A DNA stretch of 64,000 bases from contig JAWWNJ010000094.1 in the NCBI GenBank assembly GCA_037176885.1, positions 682,001 through 746,000 of the forward strand. Direction: 5' to 3'. The number at the start of each line of letters is the position of its first letter. The stretch's first letter is position 1. This DNA is from Favolaschia claudopus. Its lineage: Eukaryota > Basidiomycota > Agaricomycetes > Agaricales > Mycenaceae. The notes below the pieces were generated by a model. It was not told where the DNA came from. It saw only the letters and a program-made list of their open reading frames with translations, and ran no database searches. A program made the translations under genes and the position numbers. This document shows, in pieces, positions 30,698-42,790 of the stretch.

Positions 30698-33600
30698 CTA
30701 CTGCGGTAGTTCCGAATCAACCCCGTCATTCAACTCGTTCATCACATTCAGATATAATCCCCAGCCGTCAATCCTGTTTTGAGCGCAATCAGTCAGTAGA
30801 GTTGGATTTACCATGCAAAGTAACACCGACTCGGAATTCGTCGGCGCATTCGCCCACATCGCCAGCACATCATCGCTCAGCGCAGCGGCGTCAGAAGTCA
30901 CAAACAAATCAGTGGAACTGCTGTCCTTCCCATTCTGCAGCGTACTACCATCTCCACCAACTGCGAAATTAGGTTGACCGAGCGGTGCGGGCGGCTGCGT
31001 CGGATACCAGCTACTCGGACTCGTCACAGGAGGCCGAACCATCCACCCATTGAACACCGCTTGCCGCGTCAGGTCTGCCGAGTATGCGGGGAGGGGACCA
31101 TTGATGCACTGTTGTTGGCTTATCGGGCCACTGGAGAGCGAAGTGGAGTTCAAGCTGAGTGGAACATGGTGAATATTGTTAAGCGGGGGATGAAGTACAG
31201 GGAGCGCGGCGCTACGGGAATATTCAGCGGCAGCGGTATCCTCGCGGAGTCGCTTGTTGGGGTTGCTGGATGGGGATTCCGCTGCTTGGGAAGATAGGGG
31301 TAATCTCCCAATTGTGGCGAGTTCATGAAGGAGATCGCTGAATTGGTAGATGAGAATTCGTTGAGGAAGTAGCCTAGGACGTGAAACGGAGTGGCACATA
31401 CAAGAAGATTCCTGCGTTTTGCCATCTATGCATCGTGTCAGCTAACAAACAAGAGTTGAGGGAACGCGTACAATCTTTCACAGACACGCATTGTAGCCAT
31501 GCATTTATGCACTTCATTCACTGCGCTGTTCATGTGAGGAGGCAGTCCCGTGCGTTTCCCGCTCCACACATTCAAAAGCAAGATCACACCGCTCGTGAAA
31601 ACTGGAGACTGATTTCGGGTATTATACTGAGTACGAAATACCCTGAATTGCGTTGACAACGATAGATACGCACTATAAGCACGGGAACAGGTATGTCGTT
31701 CCTGCGGAGCCTCGACATGTCAGCAACATGAGCACAAGATCGGGCAGCATTAGTGCAAATAGACAACGACGGCAAGGACTGAGTGGAACAGTCCAAGTGA
31801 GCGAACATCATGATTCATGAAGCGGAATGTGCCGACCGTAGATTTCCCTTGGTATGCAACCGATATAAATGGTCTATGGACAGCAATTTGAACGCTGTAG
31901 AAGGTGCAATACAACAGCGCGGATTGATCGAAGAAGGCATCTTCGCGACGATTGGCGTCCCAGCGAAGGTGAGGAGGGAGCGTATCTAGCCAGCCATTCA
32001 AAGCCGAATCCATCTCCGCCAGAATAGACTCCGACCAATTCTTGTCGGCGTGTGTGAGTAATTTTTCGATTTTGTTGAGAGAATACTGCAGTAGCGATCA
32101 GATGCACTTGGAAAACGTTTCGAGATTGAGGACAACGCACCAAGAGCTTCAATCCAATGCCCAATATATTACTCAACCGCAGATAAAAATTGAAAAATGT
32201 GATCAGTGACGGTTTTCCGGGAGGTTGAACAAAAGCAGAAGCGGGGTCTTCGAGCTCCATATACTCGTCATCAACCTCTAGCAGTAAATCAATGTCTATT
32301 CTGAATTAAATTAAAAGTGAAAACGAGTGATTGGGCCAATAACGGAATATAGACGCACTCCTCGAAATGACTCGCACACGATCGACCAAGCGCCATGCTC
32401 ACTTGACGGTCGAACGAGACTAATACCCAGAAATTCCGTTTCCACAGCTCGGACTCCAGAGAGGGCCGACGACGATTATAATTACCAATTCGCCGATGAA
32501 CGCCAACGTCCTGAGCGAGGCGCACGCCCAGCCCAACAAACGTCCAGCATGCAGCAGGGGCAGTGTGCTCTAGAAACATGGCCGCTAGCTGAATTCATAA
32601 TCAAAAGATCAACAAAGAGTATGTATGTACGTAGAACGGCGGTGAAAATGAATTTGAAACTCACGGAATAATACTGCAAATGGTAGATGGTCGGCGTCAC
32701 AAAGATATGATCCAATTGAAGTGGAAGCTGGTCGAAGAACTCGAAACCTCGCCGCAGGGGCTCTGCGCCCGGTGGCTGCACTCGTGGGTCATCGGAGAAT
32801 CTGGAGCCAATTGCGCATACGAGCAATATGACCGCTGCAAAGGACGAATTGCGTGAATGCAATTCACCTGCGATCGCGCGTATAGTCGATGGGTAGTGTA
32901 GGATGGGAAAGTACAGATTTTGATGTCGAAAATACAGGTCAACGAGATTTGCGAGCAAGTCGGGATCGGGAAACAGAAATGGGCCTGTATGAGGCAGTCT
33001 ATGTGTGAGCTGATTTACATTGAGATGAGGCATATTTATTGTTTCAAGGAACAGGAACAGATACTTACGGGATTATAAGTCCAATAATGCATTCTACGCG
33101 ACACAGAGGGAACGTCAAGTTCTCCTTCGTATTCTCTGCGTAATTCGACAGCGGTTTTTACAAGCATCGCGCCGCTCGATTTGCCTTGAAACCTGTTGTT
33201 GACATGGCTGAGGGAAAGCATGTTGAAACCATCAATCAGGGTGTCCGAAGAGTCTTCGTTATCAAGGACCGGCGTGGGGGTATTCGTAGATCTAATATTG
33301 AGAGTAGCGAGCATGACACCCGTCGACCGAGGGGAAGGGTCGACGGGGCTGCTCTGATGCTTAGCTACAGGCGAATCGGAACTCCAGTGGCTGCCGCCGC
33401 TGTTTGACGATTGGGCGGCTGGTGAGTGAGTATTTTGAGAGGAGGACTAGTCAAGGAAAGAGGTGAAAGTGCATTGGCTTTGTGACTTGAAGATTGGGAA
33501 TTGGTCTCACCTTCCGCAAAAGCTCCTCTGTCAGTTCTAATCTAGATTCCAGTGCCTCGATATAGCTAGGAGATCGCTGAGGACTATAAAAAGTTATAAC

Positions 33601-33923
33601 AACGTCGTGAACATACCTTCTGCGCTTTGTCGGAGCGCCCGAAAATGTACAAGACAGTCCATGCTCAACACATTTTGAACATTTATTGTCAGAAAGACGC
33701 GAACCGTCGCCTGAAAGACTTGAATCTGAGCTACGACGCGGCTGTCGTTGATAGTGAAAGTAAATTACATGCTCCTGATACAAAACTTGCTCATTTCAAC
33801 AGCATTGTTCGCTCTTTTATTTTACGCACTCTTTTTCAACCTGCACGCATCGCAGGCGCGTTGAACGCGCCGTTTCTTGGTAGGAACAGGAACAGACTGG
33901 GGTTCGTCGTCTGAGGAGGACAT
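30698..33923 (-). CDS. Fungal Zn2Cys6 transcription factor (Fungal_trans type), atypical zinc motif
   Basis: Spliced gene starting MSSSDDEPQSVPVPTKKRRV at 33923. Exon 1 (33830-33923) encodes RACDACRLKK; exon 2 starts at 33710 and gives CSKCVEHGLSC; a coiled-coil follows (SYIEALESRLELTEELLRK). Then comes the regulatory region typical of the family: RFQGKSSGAMLVKTA, LYFRHQNLYFPILHYPS, WTFVGLGVRLAQDVGVHR, WVLVSFDRQVSMALGR. The C-terminus is Ser/Pro-rich and ends at 30698. Such proteins bind CGG-type sites as dimers. Odd: no splice choice I tried supplies the third cysteine of the six-Cys cluster; the joint reads CRLKKSDG. Internal exon borders downstream are approximate. It is divergent from the GMC oxidase only in orientation (3' ends face each other) and points away from ADH copy A. 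Confidence 0.75.
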
Positions 33924-34390
33924 GGGGATGGAGCAAGGACGGAGACAACTCACGCTTATGTGTGACAGCGGCAAGACAGCAGGTGATTTGGTGTCCCGGA
34001 TCGTGTCATCGGAAACTTGCCGTTTACTCTCACCATGGTAGTGACCAGCTCTCTCGTCAGCTCTCCCTGACTCGAAGATCCAACCACTCAACGAGCGCCC
34101 GCGGTAGACTGTCGACTACTATACCCAAATCACCTTCAGCGCCAGTATCCTAACATGAGGAGGTCCGTTGCACTGGAATAGTTGGAGTACTACTAGCAAT
34201 GTCCATTCACTGTGAGCAATCTTTCTCAACGACACTTGAAGTGCTTGTTGTACATGTCATGTCCCGCCTCGGAGCCATAGACTCCAGAAGAATAGAAAAA
34301 CCAAATAATTATGAGGCTAGGTACTGTACTGCAAGTCATTACCCTCCTATATAACTAACGACATTATTGTAATTGATTCAGCTTGAACGT
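33924..34390. other. Intergenic spacer, no gene seen
   Basis: Contains the promoter side of the transcription factor and the 3' flank of ADH copy A. No motif stands out. Confidence 0.5.
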
Positions 34391-35558
34391 CTACGCGGTA
34401 CCGGCCACAAGTACACCTCTGTATCGCATCTTCCCTTCCCTCAGACGTGCCATACCCTCCTCAACTCCCGCCTTAGTCAATGGGAATGTCTCGATCATGG
34501 GCTTGATATGATTCCGTGCAGCAAAGTCAAGCATTCGCTTCATGACGCTGCGACTCGAGACAGTGGATCCCTGGATATCGATCCCCGCTGCGATTAAGCG
34601 CATCACAGGAACGACCAGATCGTTGAAATCGACGGTAAGAGGGTATATGGTGCTCTTGGGCTTCATGACGTCCAGATATCTATCCCGAAATCGTTAGTAC
34701 TAGGTAGCGACAAGAAGCGAAAAGGACATACGGGACCCAATTGGGCATGAAGCTGGTCGTGACGAGGAGGTGGTCAAGCTTCGCAACATCAAAGCTCTTC
34801 TTATCCTTGGTTGCGCAAAATTCTGATGCGCCGAGACGAAGTGCCTCTTCGCGCTTGGAGTCAGTGCTGGAAAATACCACCACGCTCGCGCCCATTTTCG
34901 AGAGGAATTGAATAGCAAGGTGGCCCAAGCCGCCGACACCGATGACGCCGACCCGCTGTGTCGGCCGGATATTGTACGCCTCGATAACCTCGAAGACGGT
35001 AGCTCCCCCGCACATAAGGGGTGCAGCATCCTCGGGCGCCAGACCGTCGGGGATCTTGAACACGAACGAGGCATCCCAGATGGCGTGCGAGCCGAAAGAG
35101 CCTTGGTGGAGACTGTGATAGCCGTATATCTCGACCTTTTCGCAATATTGGTCCTGACCTGTGAAGGTAATTCAATCCATGATCAGATGTTGAAAATAGG
35201 TCGCAAAACTGCACGTACCAAGAAGACATTGCTCGCACTCGCCGCAGGTCTTTTGCACATATCCCCAGCCGACAACGTCGCCCACTTTCAACTGCGTTAC
35301 TTTGTCGCCAATCTGTTCGATGACGCCAACGCCTTCATGTCCAAGGACCTTCAGGATGGCAATTCAATCATGGTTCAAAGCGACTGTTTGGATGTTACGC
35401 ACCATATCCGCATGCTTGTAATGCTCGTCTGTGCCACAGATCCCAGAATGCGTAACTCTGATCAAAACTTCGTTCCCAGTCGGTCCCTCCCGACGCGTCT
35501 TGCTCTCAACAATGCCATTCTTCTCGGAGCCTTTGAATGCTGTGACTTCGATGCTCAT
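34391..35558 (-). CDS. Zinc alcohol dehydrogenase, cinnamyl-alcohol-dehydrogenase-like, copy A
   Basis: Four exons (35403-35558, 35219-35348, 34732-35158, 34391-34679), 333 aa, a medium-chain dehydrogenase/reductase. Cytosolic members interconvert aromatic or aliphatic aldehydes and alcohols with NADP(H). Seen: catalytic zinc site GICGTDEH and GHEGVG; structural zinc cysteines CGECEQC plus a fourth Cys seven residues on; nucleotide fold GVGGLGHLA followed by VVFSSTDSKR, compatible with NADP; catalytic-site Cys in LMCGGATVF. Exon sizes equal those of copies B-D. Closest to copy C by sequence (both start MSIEVT). Intact. Confidence 0.92.
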
Positions 35559-35647
35559 CTTTGCTTGTATGGTTCGGGTGGAGAGGGAGTTTGGTGAAGA
35601 GGTGTTTGGAAGATGTTGAATACTTAAATGCCAACTGTCGATCTTGC

Positions 35648-35654
35648 TTTTATA
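35648..35654 (-). promoter_or_regulatory. TATA box of ADH copy A
   Basis: TATAAAA on the minus strand, about 90 bp before the ATG. All four ADH copies have such a box 80-105 bp upstream, which suggests strong, regulated transcription. Confidence 0.6.
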
Positions 35655-36312
35655 ATAGCAGCCACACTGGCTCCCGACAGCCCAACAAGGCGCGTACTAA
35701 GTACGCGTCGCATGGCTTACATTGCCTAACCAGCGGGCTGCTGAATCAGGGTTCGACGGAAGTAAAGCAGCGAAAAATTCTCCGATAACCCGGATAACCG
35801 GTAAATTGCTTTGTAAGATCTTGATAACTTGGTAAGATCAGAAATATCCGTGCTCGATCGGTTCAACGGTTGGAACACGACCCGACCGTTCCTGAGGCCT
35901 GAGGATCGGTTCGGCTCCGAGAAAAAAATCGTAGAATGATTTTTGGGCCCGCTTTGGGGCGGCACACGGACTCGCGGAGACCTTTCTCTCTCGGGTCCTC
36001 ACTGGCAGGACCCACTGATCCACTTCAGTAAAGATGAGAGTTTAACAAACCCTCGGGTTACCCTCTCGCTATTCTACCACATTGTTAAGAGGCCGACAGC
36101 CAGCTGCAGATGAACATATCGCGTCCTGCATCTTCAGGGCGGCGTTGAAGACCTACTTATTGTGATGGCAGAACCGGTTTGAAGCTGTCTCACAAATGTT
36201 ATAATTTACATGAAAACGCACATGCAAGTCATTATCATTAACTACCCACAGAATACAAGTCCATCCTCCATTGTCCGTGAATAATACACAAGTAAGCAAA
36301 TCCCGCCCCACC
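35655..36312. other. Intergenic spacer, no gene seen
   Basis: Upstream flank of ADH copy A and 3' flank of the single-pass membrane protein gene. No supported frame or repeat. Confidence 0.5.
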
Positions 36313-37458
36313 TCACAGCACCCCCTTCGAATTCGAATCCATCTGCCGCGGCCGAATCGTCTCATTCGACGCAAACGACGCCGCATCGTCAGGAGACCGC
36401 GGCGAAATCGGCTGCGCCGTATAATGGTCCATCGTCTCCGCAAACGACCTATCCAACAGTGTCTGCGAGGGACGGGGCAAGGGCCGCTGCGTACTCCGTC
36501 CGTCGATATCCTCCCCCTCTTCATCCTCAGGCGTCATCGGCGAAAACACCTCCCTAATCGACCCCGCGCGCTCGATGCGGGACACCTGCGTCTGCGTCCG
36601 CGTCGGCTGTTTAGCAGCAGCGCCCGCTCGTCTGGCACGCGTTTTGAGCAGGTGCGCGACGGCGACGGTGTCTCCGCGGGAGAGGGGCGGCTCTTCGGGG
36701 GGAAGCTCGCTGAGGGGGCGGAGGTTCTGAGGGCGGAAGGGCGGCGAGGAGGAAGGGCCGGGGTCGGAGGGGGAGTCGAGGGAGATGGTGTCCATGCGGT
36801 TTATCATAGGCACCGAAGTAGTGAGAGGTGGTCGTCCCTCTTGGTTTGCGTTTCGCAGGTACGGAGGAAGGGTAGGGACGGGTGGGGGAGGGGAGGCAAG
36901 GTCGATGGGTGCGCGCGGGCGCGCAGAGACTGCAGAGCGTTCAGAGTATAGGGACTCTGAATCCGATGACGCAGCAGAGATGGGTGAAGGGCTACGGTCT
37001 GGCTTGGGTTCATACGAGCGATTTGAAGGAGCCGGTGGTAGTGGAATGGCGACATGTAAGTTGGGTGGCGAAGGGGAAGGCCGAGGGTGTGTCAATGTCG
37101 CGTATTGGGTGCGGGGAATGAGATCGTAGTCCTCTTGCCCTGCAACCTCGTAAGGATTGTAGTATGCGCCCGCTGCTTTGGGTAGCATAGGCAGAACTTT
37201 CGCCCCTGTCGGCGGCGGACTGGGCGCTGCAGCTGGGGCAGCCTGGCGAAGGAGACCAATCGATTCGCTGTCGTTTCTCTGATGCTTGGAGAGCATCATC
37301 TTTTCAGGAGAGAATTGAGTCCCGTCTGCTGAAGAATTACGGCCCGCACGCCGCCGCCGCCGTAGAACAGCCATGATCATAAAGACTAGCAAGATCGTCA
37401 CAAGAACCGCTGCGACAATCAAGCCCACGATGAGGCCGCTATTGGTGGAGGCAGCCAT
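36313..37458 (-). CDS. Single-pass membrane protein with long disordered tail
   Basis: One exon, 381 aa, not recognised as a named family. MAASTNSG is followed by one strong membrane segment (about 9-31, LIVGLIVAAVLVTILLVFMI) and a basic stop RRRRRAGR, so the N-terminus is predicted outside and about 345 residues lie in the cytosol. That tail is Pro/Ser-rich (SPSPISAASSDSESLYSERS) with an acidic patch EDEEGEDIDGRS and no enzymatic motif. There is no signal peptide, and an upstream exon encoding an ectodomain is possible since many fungal sensor-like proteins have one. Protein-coding status rests on the long open frame and its codon bias. Confidence 0.7.
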   Translation of the reverse strand: MAASTNSGLIVGLIVAAVLVTILLVFMIMAVLRRRRRAGRNSSADGTQFSPEKMMLSKHQRNDSESIGLLRQAAPAAAPSPPPTGAKVLPMLPKAAGAYYNPYEVAGQEDYDLIPRTQYATLTHPRPSPSPPNLHVAIPLPPAPSNRSYEPKPDRSPSPISAASSDSESLYSERSAVSARPRAPIDLASPPPPVPTLPPYLRNANQEGRPPLTTSVPMINRMDTISLDSPSDPGPSSSPPFRPQNLRPLSELPPEEPPLSRGDTVAVAHLLKTRARRAGAAAKQPTRTQTQVSRIERAGSIREVFSPMTPEDEEGEDIDGRSTQRPLPRPSQTLLDRSFAETMDHYTAQPISPRSPDDAASFASNETIRPRQMDSNSKGVL

Positions 37459-38287
37459 GAACGCAAAGAAAGCAGAAAAGAAGAAATGGGGGGAGAACGT
37501 GAAGAAATAGAATGTAAAACCTACCTTGGTCCACGGTTAAATGAGACCGGGGTGCCCGACATCGGACGACACGGCCTTGGGGCTGTCGCATCATAGACAC
37601 ACAGCATTGGAGCCCCGCAGTATTGAATTGCCAAGTTCCAAATGTAACACGGTCAGGGATGGCTACGCCGTCTTGCTACCTGCGAAGGCCTTGGCTGCGG
37701 ATAGCAGTCGGATAGTGGGAAAGTTACAAAGTCGCCGGTCGTCATCGTCCTCGCCGTGGCTCAAGTCTGTCTCTGAATTCAGCGTGAAACATGGGTTTTG
37801 GAGGGCTTCGGGTTCAGTGACAGTCTGTGTTAATGAACCAACAGCATAGACGACAGAACATGACAGTACTGCGCGACAAGCCGGCGAATGGCAACAGAGC
37901 GCTGGCGAGGGTGGACGTTGAGTCGTCCAAATGGGGAAGTTGATGCCATCGCGATCTAAGCACGTGCAAAGTTGAACTTGGCAAAAATTTCAACTTCACA
38001 AATTCCACCAACTTCGTTGCTGGTCCGGATTGACCTTGGCAACAGAGCCAAATTCAAGCCTTAGTTTCTTGCTAATTTATGATGCAAGCTGTCGATTTTT
38101 CCAGACATATTGTCATCGTAATTTCGGGATTCCATTGGAACTCGTACTGCTGAATGCTGAGACGACGAGGTCTGTTGGGAGCTATTGTCCGTAAAAATAT
38201 AGGCAGGCTCGGGTAATATCTGCAGGTGGTATAAGTACTATAATGTCCTTCATCTCATCGTCCAATCACTCTCATTGTCCATGAATG
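37459..38287. other. Intergenic spacer, no gene seen
   Basis: About 830 bp. The largest frame (37541-37849, plus) has no family feature. Contains the promoter of the membrane protein gene on the minus strand. Confidence 0.5.
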
Positions 38288-39873
38288 TCATAAACTGGCC
38301 GTAGAAAACCTGCTCACTGGCACCTCAGCCTCTTTATTCGCCGGCCGCAACATCTTCTCCGGGGGTTGCAGGTGTATCACTCCCCTCACATCCACACTAT
38401 CCCTCGAACTACTAGTCGTCGTGTCGCTTCTCGCTACCGCGAATCGAAGAGGCGATGGTCTAGCCGAGAAAGTGTCGGAAACATGAAAATCCGTGCCGTT
38501 TGCAGGTCGTGATAATGAATGGCTACTGTTGACGAGGAGGATCATAGCTGGTGGATATGCGCTCTGAGTGACAAAAAAAAATGATATTGAGAATACAAAC
38601 GGTACATAGACGGAATTGGACATACCGCGATATGGAGGTTTATCGGAGCATACAAGTCTCCAAGCGTTCCGTGCGGTATTCGGATAAACGAGGCAATCAA
38701 CAAGATGATCTAGAGATATCAAATTCAGGACGACGGACACGGGGCAGATTCTGCTGAAATCATAGGAACGTACGGTGGAAAGGCAATAAAATGCCCCGGC
38801 TTCAGCCACCAAACCCAAGATGCGGTTAGACTGTCTCCTCGCCTCTTCATCCGAGAAAGCATGGCGGACCAATCGTCGATGTCGCCTACAATTAATAAAG
38901 AAGAAACTGTTCAACCACCATATTTCTTGTTTCAGAAGGCGAACGCAAACGCACACTGCAGTAACCGCCACGATAATCGTCGCGGAAAGGTTGGAGACAA
39001 AAGAGAAAACCCCCGTCGAAACTTGCAGGACATCGATCACAGTTTTGATTGAATACGCATTGGTTTTGCTCAAGTTCTTCGACGGCGTCTGGATATAAGC
39101 GACGATTCTGAAGGCAATCGTAAGAAACACGGCGACTATGTGTCAAACAGCATTGATCAATATCTGTGCGGTTTCACGAATGCGAGAAGACGCACGAGCG
39201 GTAAGCACAACCAAACCCAATGTAACCCAAAGATATTTTCTCAAATTCCGATGGCTTATAACCCAAGCTCTCCAGAATACCACACAATCGCTGAGCACGA
39301 ACTGCCGCGAACGAATATTGACATCAACGTGCCCAGTTCGAAAGGGAATAAGTAGAATGCACTCACATTGATCATGACAAAAGCATTGAACAGCGGGTAC
39401 CACTTCGATATCTCATCATGGTCGACAAACCGCTGTCCTGGCGTCTCCAAGAGGAATCGTATCCAATCCGCCGCATAGACATTATTGAACGCCCAATACG
39501 CCGTTGACATCAGGAACATGAAAATGGTGAGACAAAGCATGGCGACTCGGGTCGTCTGGCTCTTCAAGCCTCGTTGCCTGCAAAATTCACATATGATTCA
39601 GATCTTCGTTGAATGAAATAACAGAATTTCAGGCGATAGGTTCGACGTACAACAACACCCGCGTCGACAGACACAGCAAAAAGCGTGTAAATGCCTAAGA
39701 AATCGAAGAGAAATCCAAATTAGCCAGCCGCAAATCAACCTCGCTCCGAGCAGCGGATCAAGATACGCACCGAATACGAACGTCTGCGCGACCAAGTCAA
39801 ACACCACATACATCGCACTCTCCCCGCTTGCCCGCACACCCGCCAGATACTCCACGGACGAGCTCAACGACAT
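38288..39873 (-). pseudogene. 7TM-like agaricomycete membrane protein, copy 4, one-base frameshift
   Basis: Same eight-exon plan as copies 1-3: 39771-39873, about 39635-39678 region (exon 2), 39367-39577, 39196-39301, 38955-39135, 38774-38885, 38626-38709, 38288-38563. Typical pieces: VFDLVAQTFVFG, LTIFMFLMSTAYWAFN, FVLSDCVVFWRAWVIS, FIRIPHGTLGDLYAP, SAYPPAMILLVNS. Odd: exon 2 has 44 nt where the paralogues have 43; five A's at 39678-39682 (plus strand) replace the expected four. Removing one would give IYTLLLCLSTRVLL as in the family. Everything else is intact (371 aa if in frame), so this is either a very young pseudogene or a homopolymer sequencing error. Confidence 0.75.
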
Positions 39874-40849
39874 TCCAGTCCAGTCAAGTCAAGTCAAATC
39901 AGGTCGTCGTCGGGTTGTCAAAGAAAAGGAAAGGCTGGCCGGCAGGGAAGAAGGAAAGGGTCACCGGGACGGGAGAAGGAAAGAAAGAAAGAGAAAAGAA
40001 AGAGAAAGAGAGTGTGGCGGAAAGCAAAGGGTCCGAGCAGACAAGACATTTGCGCGGGCCTGGCCACCGCGGTACTTATGAGATGAATCCGCGTCCCACG
40101 CATACGCCGACGTCCGTGGGGTGCACCGGTCTGCGACGCTGATCATCAGATTCCGCTGCGTTCAAGAATCAATGAGTATGTCAGGCCACCGATGTCCGTT
40201 AATGTTTCACGATGATCCACGCGGGGGTTTGTGCGGAAGCAGGCGGAGGGATATGGATAAATAAAAAGTGACGAGGTGAGGGAAGGCGTCGATATCGTTC
40301 CGTCGGCAATTTTAGAGCAGTGCATTGTGCAAGGCCTGGGCGTTGACAATCAATTAGGTGGGAGGTTGTAGGACGATCAAGCAGAGTGCCCATGGCAATG
40401 CGAAGGTGAGGGCTCCGGGAGGTCGGACAGCGATAAGACTCGCTTAGTCCGGGGAGTTGAGTGACGCCATGGTTTTTTGGCGAACAGAAAAAAATGAGGT
40501 CAAGACTACATAGGGAAGGCTTCAGCTGAAGTGAGGGGTGAATTGTTAATCGTTGAGGAGCATTGTGCAAACGTCTGGATGTAGCTTGCAGTTGTGGACT
40601 GTGGTGGCCGATGGCAAGTTCGATTGCTCCGAGATGTCAATCACGCAGATCGCTCGCGATCGCCGTCACCGCAGCGGAAGTAAAATTCCGGCAGGTACTT
40701 GTGAACTTCGAAAGAAAGCTTTACCCGGGCTCGACCTTGGCTTGAACCAGGGTAATATTCAAGTGAATTCGTAACAGTCAATGGGAAATTTAGGTGGGAA
40801 GGATATGCTAGGATATGTATGTATGCGGTTACGTTCATGGACCATCTAG
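39874..40849. other. Intergenic spacer with purine-rich tract
   Basis: No gene seen. Positions about 39935-40015 are nearly pure A/G on the plus strand, i.e. CT-rich upstream of the minus-strand 7TM-like start, as before its paralogues. The rest is the 3' flank of ADH copy B. Confidence 0.55.
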
Positions 40850-42022
40850 TCAAGCCGCCACAAGCACCCCTCTATACCGCATCTTCCCCTCCCTCAACTT
40901 CGTCATACCCTTCACAACCCCATCCCTCGTCAACGGGAACTTCTCAATCATCGGCTTCACACCATTCTTCGCAGCGAACTCAAGCATCCGCTGCATGACG
41001 ATGCGGCTGGCGACCAGCGACCCTTGGACGTTGAAGCCGGAGTCGATGAGGGGCATCATGGGGATGACAAAGTCGTTGTAATCGACGGTGAGAGGGTAGA
41101 TCGTGCCTCTCGGTTTCAGAACGTCGAGGAATCTGCAAGAAGGTCAGCACCAGTGAAAAAAGAAAAGACAATACTACGTACGGCTTCCATTCAGGCATAA
41201 AGCTCGTCGTGATAATAAGATGATCCAGCTTCCCAACATCAAACCTCGTCTTATCCTTCGTCACACAAAACTCCGTCGCCCCCAACCTCATCGCCTCCGC
41301 CCTTTTCGACTCGGTGCTGGAAAACACCACCACGCTCGCGCCCATCTTCGCTAGGAACTGCACCGCAAGATGTCCTAGGCCACCGACGCCGACAACACCA
41401 ATACGATGCGTCGGGCGGACGTCGTAGGATTCGATGATCTCGAATACCGTGGCGCCGCCGCACATGAGCGGCGCGGCGTCCTCCTGTGCGAGGCCGTCGG
41501 GGATTTTGAAGACAAAAGAGGCGTCCCAGATGGCGTGTGAGCCGAAGGAGCCTTGGTGGAGGTTGGCGCTGCCGTAGGTTTCCTTGGTGGTGCAATATTG
41601 GTCTCGGCCTGCGAGGCGGAGATGTCAGATGGCGTTTCTCGAGAAGAGGAGGGATCTGAAGGAGACGTACCCTGAAGGCATTGCTCGCACTCGCCGCAGG
41701 TCTTGTGGATGTACCCCCAGCCGACGACGTCCCGACTTTGAGCTTAGTTACGCGGTCGCCGATCTGTTCGACGATGCCGACGCCTTCGTGGCCGAGAACC
41801 TTTTGAGGAGGTGATCGAATTAGACCTTACGAACAGCACATAGAGCTGCAGAACGCGCACCATATCAACATGCTTATAATGCTCGTCGGTGCCGCAAATA
41901 CCAGAATGTGTGACCTTGACGAGGACTTCGTTCCCAGTGGGGCCTTGGCGGTGAGAAGTGCTCTCGACGATGCCGTTGTTCTCAGACCCTTTGAAGACGG
42001 TGACTTCGATGCTGCTGCTCAT
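40850..42022 (-). pseudogene. Zinc alcohol dehydrogenase copy B, one-base deletion in exon 2
   Basis: Four exons at 41861-42022, 41671-41799, 41182-41608, 40850-41132, sharing splice phases with copies A, C and D and closest to copy D (both start MSSSIEVT). All zinc and nucleotide motifs are present: GICGTDEH, GHEGVG, CGECEQC, GVGGLGHLA. Odd: exon 2 is 129 nt, whereas A, C and D all have 130. At 41731-41733 (plus strand) the run is CCC where copy D has CCCC, shifting the frame after KVG of KVGDVVGW. With one base restored it would be 333 aa. Young pseudogene or sequencing error in a short homopolymer. Confidence 0.8.
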
Positions 42023-42094
42023 GTTCGTTGTTCGGAAGGAGGAGTTGAGTTGAGTGAGGAGTTTTGTTGAACGACAGCCATATTTTCGACGAGT

Positions 42095-42101
42095 TTTTAT
42101 A
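42095..42101 (-). promoter_or_regulatory. TATA box of ADH copy B
   Basis: TATAAAA on the minus strand, about 75 bp before the ATG, in the same context (CTATAAAAACTCGTCGAA) as before copy D. Confidence 0.6.
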
Positions 42102-42604
42102 GCCTCAGCCCCAAGTGGCTTGTCAGACCAGTGAATTCGAAGTCAAAGCATTATCGATACGAAAGCACTGAAAAATTTGGCGCTCTTCTGGATGACTCTT
42201 GCATGGGAGGTGCCGCAGAATTTGCTGAATAAGGTTGAGAGCAAGTTTTGATGATTTCCAAATAAGGCAACTCTCCGTTTGTCACCGCAACAACATCGCT
42301 GAGTGAAGGTCGCCTGGCTGGAAGGATGCAAGGAAGGGCCTTGTGTCTTCGGACTGTGTTACGCTCAGTACTTATCCTCCACACTCATATCACGATGGGA
42401 GTGTATGCACCCAGGCTCCCCAGACCCCCGCATTGCGCAATCATCTCGTCTCACTGGCAAACTTCAGCCAGGCTCTTGCACACCCTTTCCTCCTCCTCAG
42501 GCTTGATAAGACATCCTCTCGTCTTCAAAACGCAAGCAAATGTGATTCACAATCTTTCACAATCCATTTGGTCCATTCACTATGGAGGCAGATTAGGACA
42601 CTTT

Positions 42605-42790
42605 CCATCCTACTCTAGGTTGAATCTTGTCGACTAACCTATCAACGGGTGATCTTAGGTTGATTTTTTTCAACCTGTTGTGTAGGTTAGTTTTCTTCCA
42701 AGCAACTTCAACCTAACCCAGGGCGAAATCCACCTCCCTGCTCGCCGGCTTGAAATCAACCTATAACCAATATTAAATACCTATCATTAC
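42605..42790 (+). repeat. AACCTA/TAGGTT-rich repeat, first copy
   Basis: About 185 bp with recurring AACCTA and TAGGTTGA words. It shares CATCCTACT-CTAGGTTGAA and AACCCAGGGCGAAAT with a second block at 43740-43990, in the same orientation. Possibly ends of a degraded element with about 1.0 kb between. Confidence 0.5.
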
